A stretch of 64,000 nt of DNA from Tolypeutes matacus. Taxonomy: Eukaryota > Chordata > Mammalia > Cingulata > Chlamyphoridae. Shown piece after piece: positions 53,041-64,000 of the stretch; positions within the stretch are counted from its first letter, which is position 1; each line of letters opens with the position of its first letter. The stretch covers positions 1,890,505 through 1,954,504 of the forward strand of contig JAKSZT010053769.1 in NCBI GenBank assembly GCA_026826555.1, given 5' to 3'. Position numbers and translations under genes: made by a program. Below the pieces are notes generated by a model, which worked only from the letters and a program-made list of their open reading frames with translations, was not told the DNA's origin and ran no database searches.

Positions 53041-56000
53041 TGAAGACATGTACCAAAAAAGTGTGTTGTCCAGTGAGAGTTCATCAGCAAATTCTTCCCT
53101 GCTATATTTTCTTCCAAGTGAAAATATATTTTGTCTGGTTGCTACTCAAGTGATAAAAAGCAGGTTCTAGTTAAATTATAGTCAGCATTAGAAAAAAAAT
53201 ATTTACAGTAGTACAGAATAAGAGATTTGGAAACTAGTCACCATGAGACAAAAGTTCGAACCAATTTGTGCAAGAATTATAATAAAAGTACAAAGAGATA
53301 CAAAAAGAAATCAATATTGAATTACTATTTAAATATAATAGCCGCATTGTAGCAGTTTATACCCTAATTGAAATATATACCCATGGAGTTTTAAAAACAT
53401 CCTAAGACGATATTTTAATGATACAGCTATACTGGAAGAGCTATAATATAGTGAAAAAGAATACTGGATCTAATGTTGGAAAAATCCTTGTCAGGTCTTT
53501 GGTCCCTACTTGCCAAAGGCTTTTAAGCAAGTTCTTTAACCTGTACTGAGTGCAAGTTCCTTGGTTCTATATCTACACGTTCCTGGTGAGCTTTTGGAAC
53601 ATTGCTGTATCTTTAAAAAAAAAGTGACAATATCTTTGAGCAAATTGCTATCCACAAAACAGTAACTACGATTTACTTGGAAAGACAATTAATTTCAGAA
53701 TAACTGCTGATTTGAGAATATAAAGAAAATTTCCTGTGTCCTTCTGATAGTCATTATTCATTTATAATTCTTTTTAAACATTCAGTCCTTAAAACACTTT
53801 CCTGCGCTAGCTATTTTTTTTCCTTCTTCACCTATCTGCATTCAACTTTTTGATAGGTGCATCTAATCTGGTGTCTTGAACTAATAAAGTTTTCAAAGTT
53901 ATTTTTTGGGTAGACAAAATATCTCTTAAGTCCGTCAGCAAACCTATGTCAGTCACTGCCAGAGGTCTGTGAATTAATTTACATTGTTATGTAGATTTTA
54001 CTTTGCAGAATATACAATTAGAAAATATAAAGTTGCATTTGAGCCACTTTTCTATGCTGTAACTAAAATTTTATAATGAAAATGTAACTTTGAAGTCTAA
54101 CTAATGATAAAAATCAATGCTACTGTCCAGTGTTGTGCTGGTAAATATTTAACAACTGTTGGGGTGGTGGTGGGTGCTGATTTGTAGTATTTGCCAATTT
54201 ATTTGGTTTTCCATTTTAGTTTAGTGGTAGGAACCATGCCTAATCAAGTGGGTTAAAGAGATTATAAGAGGAACAGGAGGCAGCAAATACAGTCAACTCA
54301 TTTTAAATATTTGCAACAATGGAAGCAAAGAATTTGAATAGTATCTAGAGTGCAGGAAGTGAAGTCAAAATTATTTTTTTAGGGAAAAAAAAAAACAGCA
54401 TGCTGATAGAAATGATCCAGTGGAAAGGGGAGAATTGAAAATGAAAGAAACCGAAGTGGCAACCGCTAGAATGATGTTCTTGAGTAGGTATGAAAGAATA
54501 GGATATAGTTCAGGGCAGAAAGTCTGGCTTTGGGTGGAGGCACAGACAATTCACCTAAGTGAAAAGGCAGAGTATATAGGTTCATATGCTAGAGGTGGGG
54601 AGGTGTCGAACTAGCCTCAGTTGTTAAGGTGACTGTCGAGGTGTTGAAAAGAAAACAGTGAATGGACACAGGAAACGTGATATGACTGCCAAGTCACCCT
54701 GCGAGCCAATCAGTATGGTTGTGTAATTTTCTCTAACTGTAGCTATAGAGTAGGTGGAGACTAAAGTTAACAAATGCTTTGATTTTGTTGTCCAAGTGCT
54801 ATGGAGCCAGAGGGGGCAAGGGATATGCGGAAGGAAGCAAGGGAGTGACTGCAATGACTGCTCATGGACGAGTGCACTTGGGTTTGGGATCATACCCTCA
54901 ATTCAGGGAGAGTCTACTGTGTAACTCCGCTGGTCATTCTCTTTTTGCAGAGAAAGTACAATTTCTGGAGATTAATGTGTGCTGCTAAGAGCCTTATGTC
55001 CTCTTCCAAGACTTGATTACTTACTCTTGGACACATTTAATTCTGCTTATTAATTGTCTTTTCGAGGTTTCCTCCTCCTCCACAGAAAAATAAAATAGAG
55101 AGCCCTAGCAGTTCTAATCTGTGTGGAGCTAGCATTGTAAGCAGTAGAAAAAGGCTGTTTCTCTGGAGATTTGAAGCCTTTTCCCTGATGGCTGATTAAA
55201 CCCCACAAGCCCCAGCACACTTTCCTTTAAGTTGGGGTAATCAGTGTGTTTGCTTAGAATCATCCAATCACATGAGTCATTTTGGAGAGGTTGAACAATA
55301 ACAGTGTTATTGATATTGCTATTGAACAAAATATTATGTGTTATTGTTACTGAACAAAAAATTCAACTTTTTTGTCACTTGATGACATTTTCTAAATGGT
55401 TAAAGTTACATTGTTCTCTCACCCCTATTGCTTAAATTCTACTTATTTATTTTCCATAATTTTTTTATTTCTTTCTAAAATTGACTTTGAGTCATTGTAT
55501 TAGGTTGGGTGGTGGGAGGTATGGCAAATCATATACATTCTATTTCCCCTGAAAATAAGACTACATGCTTTTAAAAATATATTCATGCAAAATATGGTAC
55601 TTTCACACAGTATTTGTTCTAGCAGTTTCTTCACAAATACCATGTGATATCTCCAAAATAATAAAAACTTTCTTCAACTAAATATCCAGGTTTTTAGATT
55701 AACAAGGGCTATTTACATACCATTTATTATTTGAGATGGCATTATTATTCCTAGCAAAATAGGGATAATCATACCTGCCTGTGTTTATGTAATGATAAGT
55801 CCCTGATACACAGTAAATACTTATTAACTGTGAACCTTTATCATCATGTGTACTGTTAGACTTACACTGTAGCCCCAGATTTTTTTTGTCACAACTTTAA
55901 TTTGAAATTATACTTAATTTTCTTCATTTTCTTGCTCATTTTCACTAGGTTCTTTAAACTTGCTGTTTTGTAACAATGATCAGAATATAGTATGAAATAG

Positions 56001-56931
56001 GTACATTTAAAATAAATTTACAATAAAAATTTAAAATATTTGTTATGGAAAATTCACTTTTGTGGGGAGTAAAATTAAGTGTAGTGTTTAAATTAACATA
56101 TTTAATGAAAAGAAATTATCAGTTACAATTTTGTATCTGTACAATATTAAAAATTTTAAAGCCCACACTAGTTCATAAGACGGAAGTTTTATGATTTTTT
56201 TAAAGGCTTTCTCTAGGTTAAAAAATCTTACTGAGAAACCAGACATTCTGGGAACAATAGTGTATCTATAGTTGCAATGCTACTAACAAGCTGGTTTTAG
56301 ACACTACAGATTACGAAAGTTTCCAATTAGTCTCTGTACATAAAATTTTCAGCTCTCTGTACATATAGCAACAAACACAATATTAAGCAATATGAAATCA
56401 ACAAACTCTACTTATTTTTCTAAGATACATATTTTAAAGAATATGAAAATCCAAATAATCATCCCTGAAGCTTAAATTCAAAACAGAACTCAGAGAAAGA
56501 TGCTACATTTATCTGGTGGCTTTATGCATCTACTCATTTTTACCACACCTCCTGAGGCTGATAACACTTTGACGTGAGAAGGAGGGCTATAAGAGAAAAC
56601 ATATTTAGTGGTAGTACAGACATTTGCTTCCACATCTTAGTTCTTAGGTAATATACAGGACAGTCACCACACAAGATGGACCTCCATTCTTACCTCTAAT
56701 TCTGAGGAAATAAGAAGAAACAATACTTAAGGACTCTTCCATCTACAACATTCCATGATTCTATGATGAACAGATATACTAGAAAGAACCACAATCTGCC
56801 ATCTATGTAACTTCCCAATATTCCCATTTTTACTTTTTAAACCCCCCCCCCCATCCTTATCCCACCTCTTGGGGACCTCGGACAGTTCTAACTCTGCTAT
56901 CAGATAAACTGGGAAACAAAAGTGGGGGGGG
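53041..56931. other. DGKB upstream intron, mostly unrecognised
   Basis: A weak MIR piece at 53440-53560 and a MIR 3' piece at 55755-55840 ('tgatacacagtaaatactta'). A C-run near 56844 and a G-run near 56923. No exon found. Confidence 0.4.
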
Positions 56932-57392
56932 TTCTTAATTTACAAGGCTGCTAAGACAAATACCATACAATGAATTGGTTTAAACAATGGGAATTTATTA
57001 GCTCACAGTTTTACAGCTAGAAGTCCAAAATCAAAATAATGGTAAGACTTGATTTCATCCAAAAATCTGTAAACTTTGGTGCTTGCTGCTGGCAATCCTT
57101 GGGGTTCTTTGGCTCTCCCACCCCACGGTGATGTCCTCTCCTGTCTCTTCCAAGCTCCTGCTGACTTCTGGCTTCTCCCTGTGTTCTTTTCTGACTTTGG
57201 CTTCCAAATTCTTCTCTTTATAAGGTCTCCAATAATCCATATTAAAGCCCTCCCTGCTTTAGTTGGCCACAATTTAGCTAAAAATAGCATCTTCAAGAGG
57301 TTCTATTTACAATGGGTTCACATCCAAAGGAATGTGGATTACAAATAAGAACAAGTCTAAAATAGGTTCATAATTCAATCTACCATAGTGGG
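56932..57392 (-). mobile_element. Solo MaLR-like LTR, antisense
   Basis: The minus strand starts near tggtagattgaattatgaac, has 'gaacccattgtaaatagaac', 'agccaaagaaccccaaggat' and 'gctaataaattcccattgtt', and ends near ttgtaaatta. It is the same family as 19247-19697 in the opposite orientation. The 97-codon minus open frame inside it is not a gene. Confidence 0.78.
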
Positions 57393-58654
57393 TTGGAATT
57401 CTAATTTGGAAAGGAATAATATGTTTTCATGGGAAGGCAAATTCTCAAGTGATATTAGTACTTCTAGGAATATTAGTACTGGTATTATATTTCAGAAATA
57501 AAATTGGAACTATGTCTTTACTCTGAAAAGTAATTGGGTTTGCCCAAGTTCCCTTAAAGTTAAAGTTGGCAATTTTAAACTGAAAAGTTTACCTAAAATG
57601 TGACAACAAATCCTTACATTTTTAAACATTTTTAGGAAGTGAGTTGTGTGGAGAAAAAAAACACTAAATGTATGGATTTTGCCCCCTATTTCTTCTGAAT
57701 ATCTCTGTCCCAAAGTGCTACTCAGAAGGGAAAAATGTGATGTGTTTTTATCATAAATGGTATCTCTCACAATCTGCATGCTTGCTGTGAAATATTTGCT
57801 GTAACAACTTGCAAAGAACTTTGCCACAGTTTTCTATCAAATAAAAACCCTGGTAACAAATGTTCAATACTGGTGCAGACTATTCTGGTGAGAGGATTTA
57901 TGACACACTGTGGTTTTATCTCACAATCTATTTAATAGTATCAAGGCTAATATCACATTGTTTAAACAATTTTGAAGATTTAAAGATAATATAGAGAAGG
58001 GAAATGATTTTGCAAAGATTTTGCAGTCTGAGATGGACTGAGAGATTTAAGGGCAATGCAACATTGCACAATTTGAAGAACAGGTATAAAAAGTTTCCAG
58101 TGATTTCAAGGTTGCAGCAGTTTTCCCAGAGAACTGCAGGATTCCACTAATCAATGTGCTTCTATACCAAGAAAACTGCCATCATGCAGTGAGTTAAGGG
58201 TTATATTCTTTCACTGTGTCTTGAACATATTATTCATTCCTCAGATTTCAACTTTAGTAGGAAAATGTAATTTATGTCTAATACTCTATACAGCAATATC
58301 ATTGCATATTGTGCACATAGGCACTAATAAGTTCATAAAGTGACAATAATTAGGTGGTAAATAACCAAATGTTAAATAAGTAATTGGTGCTTCAGTGCTT
58401 TGTATTATGCAGAAGTCTTTGTTTGGTTTTGTATATATGATTTTCAGTTTCTGTATTATTTGAGAAAATTTGGTTGTGGTTTTTTATGGGCTGGGAATGC
58501 TTCTTATTTTCCCTATTTAAAATAATAGGGGAAAGTACATAGGCTTTATTATTAAAAAAATAAATAGTTAACACATTTGCAATGATTGATCAGATTCAGA
58601 TAATGGGGGATGCATGTATCACATTTATTTAGTTAAAATAGAATGTGCATAGTA
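57393..58654. other. DGKB upstream intron, unrecognised
   Basis: No supported feature. Confidence 0.45.
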
Positions 58655-59118
58655 TGCCAGGGTTGCTATAACAGAGTACCAGACTAGTTGACTCAAACAA
58701 TGGGAATTGATTATCTCACAATTCTGGAGGCTATATTTCTGATATCAAAGTGTCAGTAGGGCCATGCTTCCTTAAAAGGGGAGAATCCATCCCATGCCTC
58801 TCTCATGGCATCTGGTGGATGGTCACCATTCTATGATGTTCCTTGGTTTGTGGTTACATTGCTGAATCTCTGCCATCATCACATGGCCAACTCTTTCTGT
58901 GTGTCTGTCTCTCTTTCAGTTTCTCTCACTGTGTATAAGTATCTTTTTCCTATAAGGACTCCAGTCATATTAGATTAGGGTCCATCTTAATACAGTTTGG
59001 CCTCATCTTAACTAATAACATCCTCAAAGATCCTATTTACAAATAAATTCACATTCATAGGACATGAAGTTCAGAATTGAACAAGTCTTTTGGGATATAC
59101 ATTCAAGCCATAATATTC
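58655..59118 (-). mobile_element. MaLR LTR (MST/MLT1-like), antisense
   Basis: 'gccagggttgctataacaga', 'atctcacaattctggaggct', 'ataaggactccagtcatatt' and 'cacattcataggacatgaag' follow the reverse of a typical MaLR LTR. Confidence 0.85.
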
Positions 59119-60559
59119 AGTGAATTCAATCAAAGTGAATAAAGAATCACAGATATAGGAATGAAGAAGAGACCAAGAGAGTGAGAAAAGCCAGGAAGAG
59201 CACTGGAATTTAACCAAGCAAATCAGAGGATCCAACAGTGTTGTCCCCAACTTCAGTTATTCTAAATAAGTCCTACCCTCATGTCAATAGTTTTATAATG
59301 AAATACGTGAAGTAAACAATAAGAAGAGACAGAGATCAAACTAGCTATGCCTTAGGGAAAGTTCTGGAAAGGAGTAGGGTTGGGATTTTGCAGTGGACAT
59401 AAGATGAGATCGCCAGGACATATATTGGGCCATAAATGAAAATTATTATATTGGCCTACACCTAGGGGAAATTCCTTTATATTACAACCTGTCTTATACC
59501 ATGATAAGGGCTTATTAATATTAGACAATTATGTTTTCATAAATCCATATTGCCTCACAAGTTTTTTGTGTGTTCACTATAAAGAGAGAAAACACTTTGA
59601 AAATTGGCCTGAGTTATTAGAATTTGTAATTGTCAACTATCTTGCTGGGTTTTTGGCCCTTATTTGCATCAGACTTATTTGACCACACTTACGGGATAGG
59701 GAAAGATAAAAGAAGCAATCAACAATCTGTCTGAATGACTGGGTAGGGAAGTTTTTAAGATCTGTGGAGAAATCATCTTGACATTATTTCTATGTTAGAA
59801 AATGTCGAAAAGACTGGAAAGTATCTCCTCTAATGTTGGAGTTGGTTTTGAGAAAATCCATTTAAAGAAGAGAATTCCAAAAAATTTAACTCAACTCCAA
59901 TGCGTTATCTGGCAAGAGTTTTACATGAGGCCCAAGACTATAAAGAAGATTCTAAATTGATTGGATATTAGTTCTGTTTAAGATCTGAAATTAGAGGAAA
60001 GCTGAGAAGAGGCAGTATAAAAGGAAAAGTGTAAGGATCTTAGGTTTTCTCTAATTCATATATTATTATCTTGCTATAACATGCAGGTTTTGCTTACAAC
60101 GTTGTTCTGAAAGAGTTATATAATTAATGACTTTGTAGTAACTTTCTCTTTGAAAATATTATTTAAAAATTAATTTCACTACAAGGGGAAATTTATCATC
60201 CTTTTTCAACCTATGAATCTATATAGTTACACCCAAATTATTAGATTTTCTAAGAAATTCGGAGTTAATAAAGACAGATGGCCAAGTAAGTGAAATTGGC
60301 AGCAAATTTATCTAAATTTGTGAGATTTTAAATAACAATTTGTTATTGTCTTAGAATGCTCCAGTTTCCTAAGTCTTCTTTCCATCATGAATTACTTTAT
60401 ATGCTTTGGTTCTCATTGCCCTTCCTGTTAAGATGGAAGTGAATTTAATGATTAAAGGCAAGGTCATTATAATTTTTCTATGATTATATATTTAATACAT
60501 GCCTTTTTTACCGAACCAGAAAGCACTTAAAATCTAAAAAAAAGATAAACATCCATAGT
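59119..60559. other. DGKB upstream intron, unrecognised
   Basis: No supported feature. Confidence 0.45.
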
Positions 60560-60985
60560 TTTTCTACCTGGAAATTACTTCTATTATCCTTATATTGATA
60601 TAATTCTAGAATATTTTCTATATATATGCATATATAAATACTTATCTATAATCAACTCTTCCATTTCATATATTTTAAATATTTTCTATATCAATTATCA
60701 TATATCTGCATTATCAATATTATTGATTGACTAGCATTTTCTTATATGGTCATGCTATAATTTCATTTACTAGTCTTTTATGTTTAAGCATTTAAATTAT
60801 TATTCATTTTTATTAGTATTAAAAGTATAATGAACATGATGTACATATACTTTTGCAACATATTTAAGTCTAGCATTAGGATAAATTCCTAAAAGCAGGA
60901 TGGATGGATCAAAGGTTTCACACATTGCAAGGCTTTTTTATATCATTCTAAATTGCCCTTCATCAATTTTGAACCATTTTAATCT
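60560..60985 (-). mobile_element. Old L1 3'-region fragment, antisense
   Basis: 'taggataaattcctaaaagc' followed by 'aggatggatggatcaaagg' and 'tctaaattgcccttcatcaa' is a familiar antisense old-L1 pattern. Confidence 0.5.
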
Positions 60986-63589
60986 GTCATAGCCAGGTAT
61001 AAGAGGGAAACGGTGATTACTATGAATAGAATCTGGAAATATTTCAAATGTGAAGGAAATTTATTTGAATTCTAGTTTGAATATTACATGTAGAAATTAG
61101 AAAACAACAGATTTCATAGAGTTTTGAATAAATTAAGTAGATATGGGTATAACTAGTAAATTCTGTTTTACTTGCATTGTGGTAGAGTGATTACCGAACA
61201 TCATGTTCTTAAAGATTATCTTAAAAAGATTGAAGAAGAAAATCAATGTAAATTGGAAAGAACAGAGGATTCAGTGTTTAAAGATCTGTACTACGAGGAT
61301 AAATATAGTCCATGGACTTTATTTTTTCATAAGTAAATAAAGAAAATCGTTAGAGAGAACTTTTCCAGTTCTAAATCACTCCATACATGCTAGACTGCAA
61401 GCTCCATTAGGCTAGTGACCATGAGTTATTTTCTTGTATAAAATATTATTATTATGTGCTTCATGGGTAACATTAAATCTATTTTTAAATGGTACAATAG
61501 GTTCCATATTAATTGACTCTCATTTCATGAGACTGTATAAAAATAAAGTAATAATTGATTCTCCAGTATTAATTACTATACAAACCTTTGGCAGATGGAA
61601 CCATTCTTCCAGATGCTTGATTATTTTAGAAAGTAAAAAGAAAAAAAATCAATTGAGATCTCTTTCAAAGTTTACTATTTGGGAAATATCCAGTCAGCTA
61701 AGAAAACATTGATTTTCTATTTTGCATTTGGCTAAAAAGAGGGGGTGGAAGGGGGGATTGACTTAACTTTCACTCATATAGATAGCTTTCCATTTTAAAT
61801 GTAATTAGTGAATTTTTGTGACTATTAAGTATAATATGAAATACTTAAGAGAAAGGAGAAATCATTTGTTCTTACATTTTATGCTCTTTGATTAAATTAA
61901 CAAAAGGAAATTTGGAAAGGTTTGCTATCAATTATTAAGAGCTATAGCTACCTTGTTTTAAAATAATTCTATTTTAATTATAAAAGCAATATGATTATAA
62001 TCACCATTTAAAATAATATGGTTAAAGTAACATGATTAAAATATTCAAACACTTCCAAAGGATATAAAATGAAAAGTAAAGGTCCCCACTAACATCAGAA
62101 TTAACTATTTTAGACATTTCTGTTTTGTTTAGCAATCTCTATTTCCTGTCACCTTATCTATTAATTCTCTATAAAAGATGAGAAACATGGTACATTTATA
62201 CCATCTCCAACACACTTACCGATACGTAAATTATTACTGGCTATAACCCTAGTTTTAGTTGTTCTTCTTGGCACTTTATCACTATAAATATTTCAATAAA
62301 AACTGTTTTTTGATCTTTCAAATTAGAGTATCTATTGTCTGTCATCTACAGAATACCATAAAATTGTCTGATCTACATTTCTTTTCACTTCACCATCCTA
62401 TTTTCCAACTTTTCTTAATTTTACCTTTCCTGTTTTATTCTCTAATGAAGACTCTCCTTCTTCCACAGTAAAAGTTGTAGCTGGACATATGCCATCCTTA
62501 TAGGCCTGCATCTTCTACACAAACACAAAGATACTCCATGAAGTTAGATGAAAACATGGGACATGGAATGCAGGGAAGTGATTTGTTCTGATTCTATGGT
62601 GGGATGCTTAAATAGTGATGTCCTCTTTTATGCTCTCTCTTCACCCATTTCTGCCAGGTGGAAAATGAACATGAGCTAAATTCAGCCTAGAGCATATAAG
62701 AAATGGCAGAGCCACAAGTCTAGAAATGACCTTGTGATATAGTCACATGCAAATCTGGAACATTTCCCAGCCAACTATTTTGTGCACAGGGGTTATACAC
62801 TTTTCTGTTCAAGTCTCAGAAAATCTTAGCCTATTCTAACAAACACACTTCAGTATTTTGCCCATTGGTTGATTCTAAAAATGCAAACACTTTGCAGCAT
62901 ATTTAACAACAGGCATATAGTGCTATAATTTACTTCCTAACAAAATACTGTAATTGGTCCTAGGGGAGGAGTTATAATGCTGGATAATCTTGTGCCACTT
63001 GAAGAATGTTCTAAGCATCAAGTAGAGTCCATTTCCTTATATTCAATTAATACCTTAAGCAACACCATATTTCAATTGGCATTGTATTTTGACCATGATA
63101 ATCTTATACAGATTTCTTTTTTTTTTTTAGAATTACCTAAATGTATGTCTTTACTCTTACTAACAGACGAGTCAAACATTATCCTACCTTCAAGAACATC
63201 TAGATTCTATATCAGAGGTTTTATGGTCAAATCCCATTTCTTCTTAAAGATGCATTTTTTGGATCCTCTAGATTCCTATTCTAATAGGAACTTTTTGCTT
63301 CCTAGATCTACTGCATAGTTAATATTCTAGGATTTATTTTTATTATATTTTTGGACCCTCAGATTGATTTTTTTTTAATGATCCTTGTTTGTTTTCCTTG
63401 GTACATATTAGTTAAAGCAAACTCTGAGATAAGATACATGAGATGTAAACCTCCTGAATCCTTACAGGTACAAAAATATCTTTATTTGACTGACAAGAAT
63501 GACTGGTAGCTAAACTGGATATGTAATTGATTAATTCAAAAAATTTGCCCCAGGACCTTTAGGCATTAATGCATGGTCTTTTTCTTTCA
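60986..63589. other. DGKB upstream intron; short L2-like piece
   Basis: 61385-61432 ('ctagactgcaagctccatta') is an L2 3'-end fragment. 61970-62160 has a weak old-LINE look. The DGKB start-codon exon was looked for and not found. Confidence 0.4.
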
Positions 63590-63808
63590 AAAAAAATATA
63601 TATATATTTTTGGAGAAGTTATGGGTTTACAGACCAATCATGCAGAAAATACAAGATTCCATGGACCACCACACCACCATCACCTTGCACTGGTGTGGAA
63701 CATTTGTTGCAACTGATGACAGCACTCTTTTGCAATTGTACTAATTTTCTTTTAATAATAATTACCTTTCTTACAATTGGAGAAAAATTATTAAAATAGT
63801 ACTACTAC
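63590..63808 (-). mobile_element. L1 3'-terminal unit, antisense
   Basis: 'gtttacagaccaatcatgca' and 'gtgtggaacatttgttgcaa' align with the antisense L1 3' unit at 48530-48640. Confidence 0.7.
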
Positions 63809-63810
63809 TG

Positions 63811-64000
63811 AACAACCAGCAAGATGGCGGCAGAGTAAAGAGCTCCTAGAATCAGCTCCTGCTACGGAGCAGTTAATGACCACCCAGAGCTATCTAGAGC
63901 ACTTGTTTGGGGGCTCCAGGAGACCAGAAGTGCATCCTGCAACATCCTTGAAAGAATGAAAGGAGACTGCTCATCTGTAGAGAAGATTCGTAAGTGCGAA
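63811..64000 (+). mobile_element. L1 5' end, sense, running off the window
   Basis: gaacaaccagcaagatggcg begins a stretch that matches the 5' 190 bp of the L1 at 52908-52720 with only scattered differences, including 'gagctcctagaatcagctcc' and 'ccagagctatct'. The window ends in its 5' UTR. Confidence 0.9.

Noticed and set aside
57003..57348. Open frames of 90-97 codons on both strands
   Set aside because: They lie within a solo MaLR-like LTR; no coding motif.
43000..64000. DGKB start-codon exon
   Set aside because: Searched by eye for the antisense of the expected N-terminal peptide and found nothing convincing; probably beyond 64000.

Overview
The window is AT-rich mammalian intronic DNA containing part of one recognisable protein-coding gene. 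Four exons of DGKB (diacylglycerol kinase beta) lie on the minus strand: 42728-42804, a 21-nt microexon at 38827-38847, 24677-24830 and 11807-11947. They join in frame with consensus splice sites. They encode roughly residues 24-154 of the protein, which is most of the N-terminal recoverin-homology region. The start-codon exon should lie beyond 64000, and the EF-hand, C1 and catalytic exons before position 1. I found no other host gene, tRNA, rRNA, CRISPR array or bacterial-type operon; nearly all other open frames are chance or repeat-derived.

The organism is a placental mammal, most likely a xenarthran (armadillo, sloth or anteater). tRNA-derived SINEs at 40159-40251 and 49168-49626 resemble, from memory, the DAS SINEs of armadillo. 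L1 copies carry a lineage-specific 5' end beginning near AACCAGCAAGATGGCGGC. MIR, L2, HAL1, MER5A and MaLR-type LTRs are the usual old eutherian background.

Layout. 1-9.7 kb: antisense L1/HAL1 5' end, an ERV-L pol (dUTPase) remnant, L1 ORF2, HAL1, then a long L1 3' part and MER5A. 9.7-24 kb: DGKB exon, MIRs, a gapped GGGA/GGAA microsatellite, L2 split by a MaLR-like LTR, and a 1.34-kb retroposon. 24-36 kb: DGKB exon, several MIRs, and a second copy of the same retroposon next to a hAT element. 36-43 kb: a 5'-inverted L1, a 124-bp local duplication, the DGKB microexon, MER5A, a SINE, a DGKB exon and an AAAAG microsatellite. 47.9-52.9 kb: one 5.0-kb antisense L1 with a 13-bp target-site duplication, inserted in an older hAT element and itself hit by a SINE and an mRNA-derived insert. 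53-64 kb: mostly unique intron with two antisense LTRs, ending at the 5' end of another L1.

There is no new operon-like system here. The most interesting material is the DGKB microexon with neuronal-type splicing motifs, a two-copy ORF-less retroposon family, L1 elements with tandem 5'-UTR monomers and repeated 3'-UTR ends, and a local sequence copied into an L1 with its own target-site duplication.
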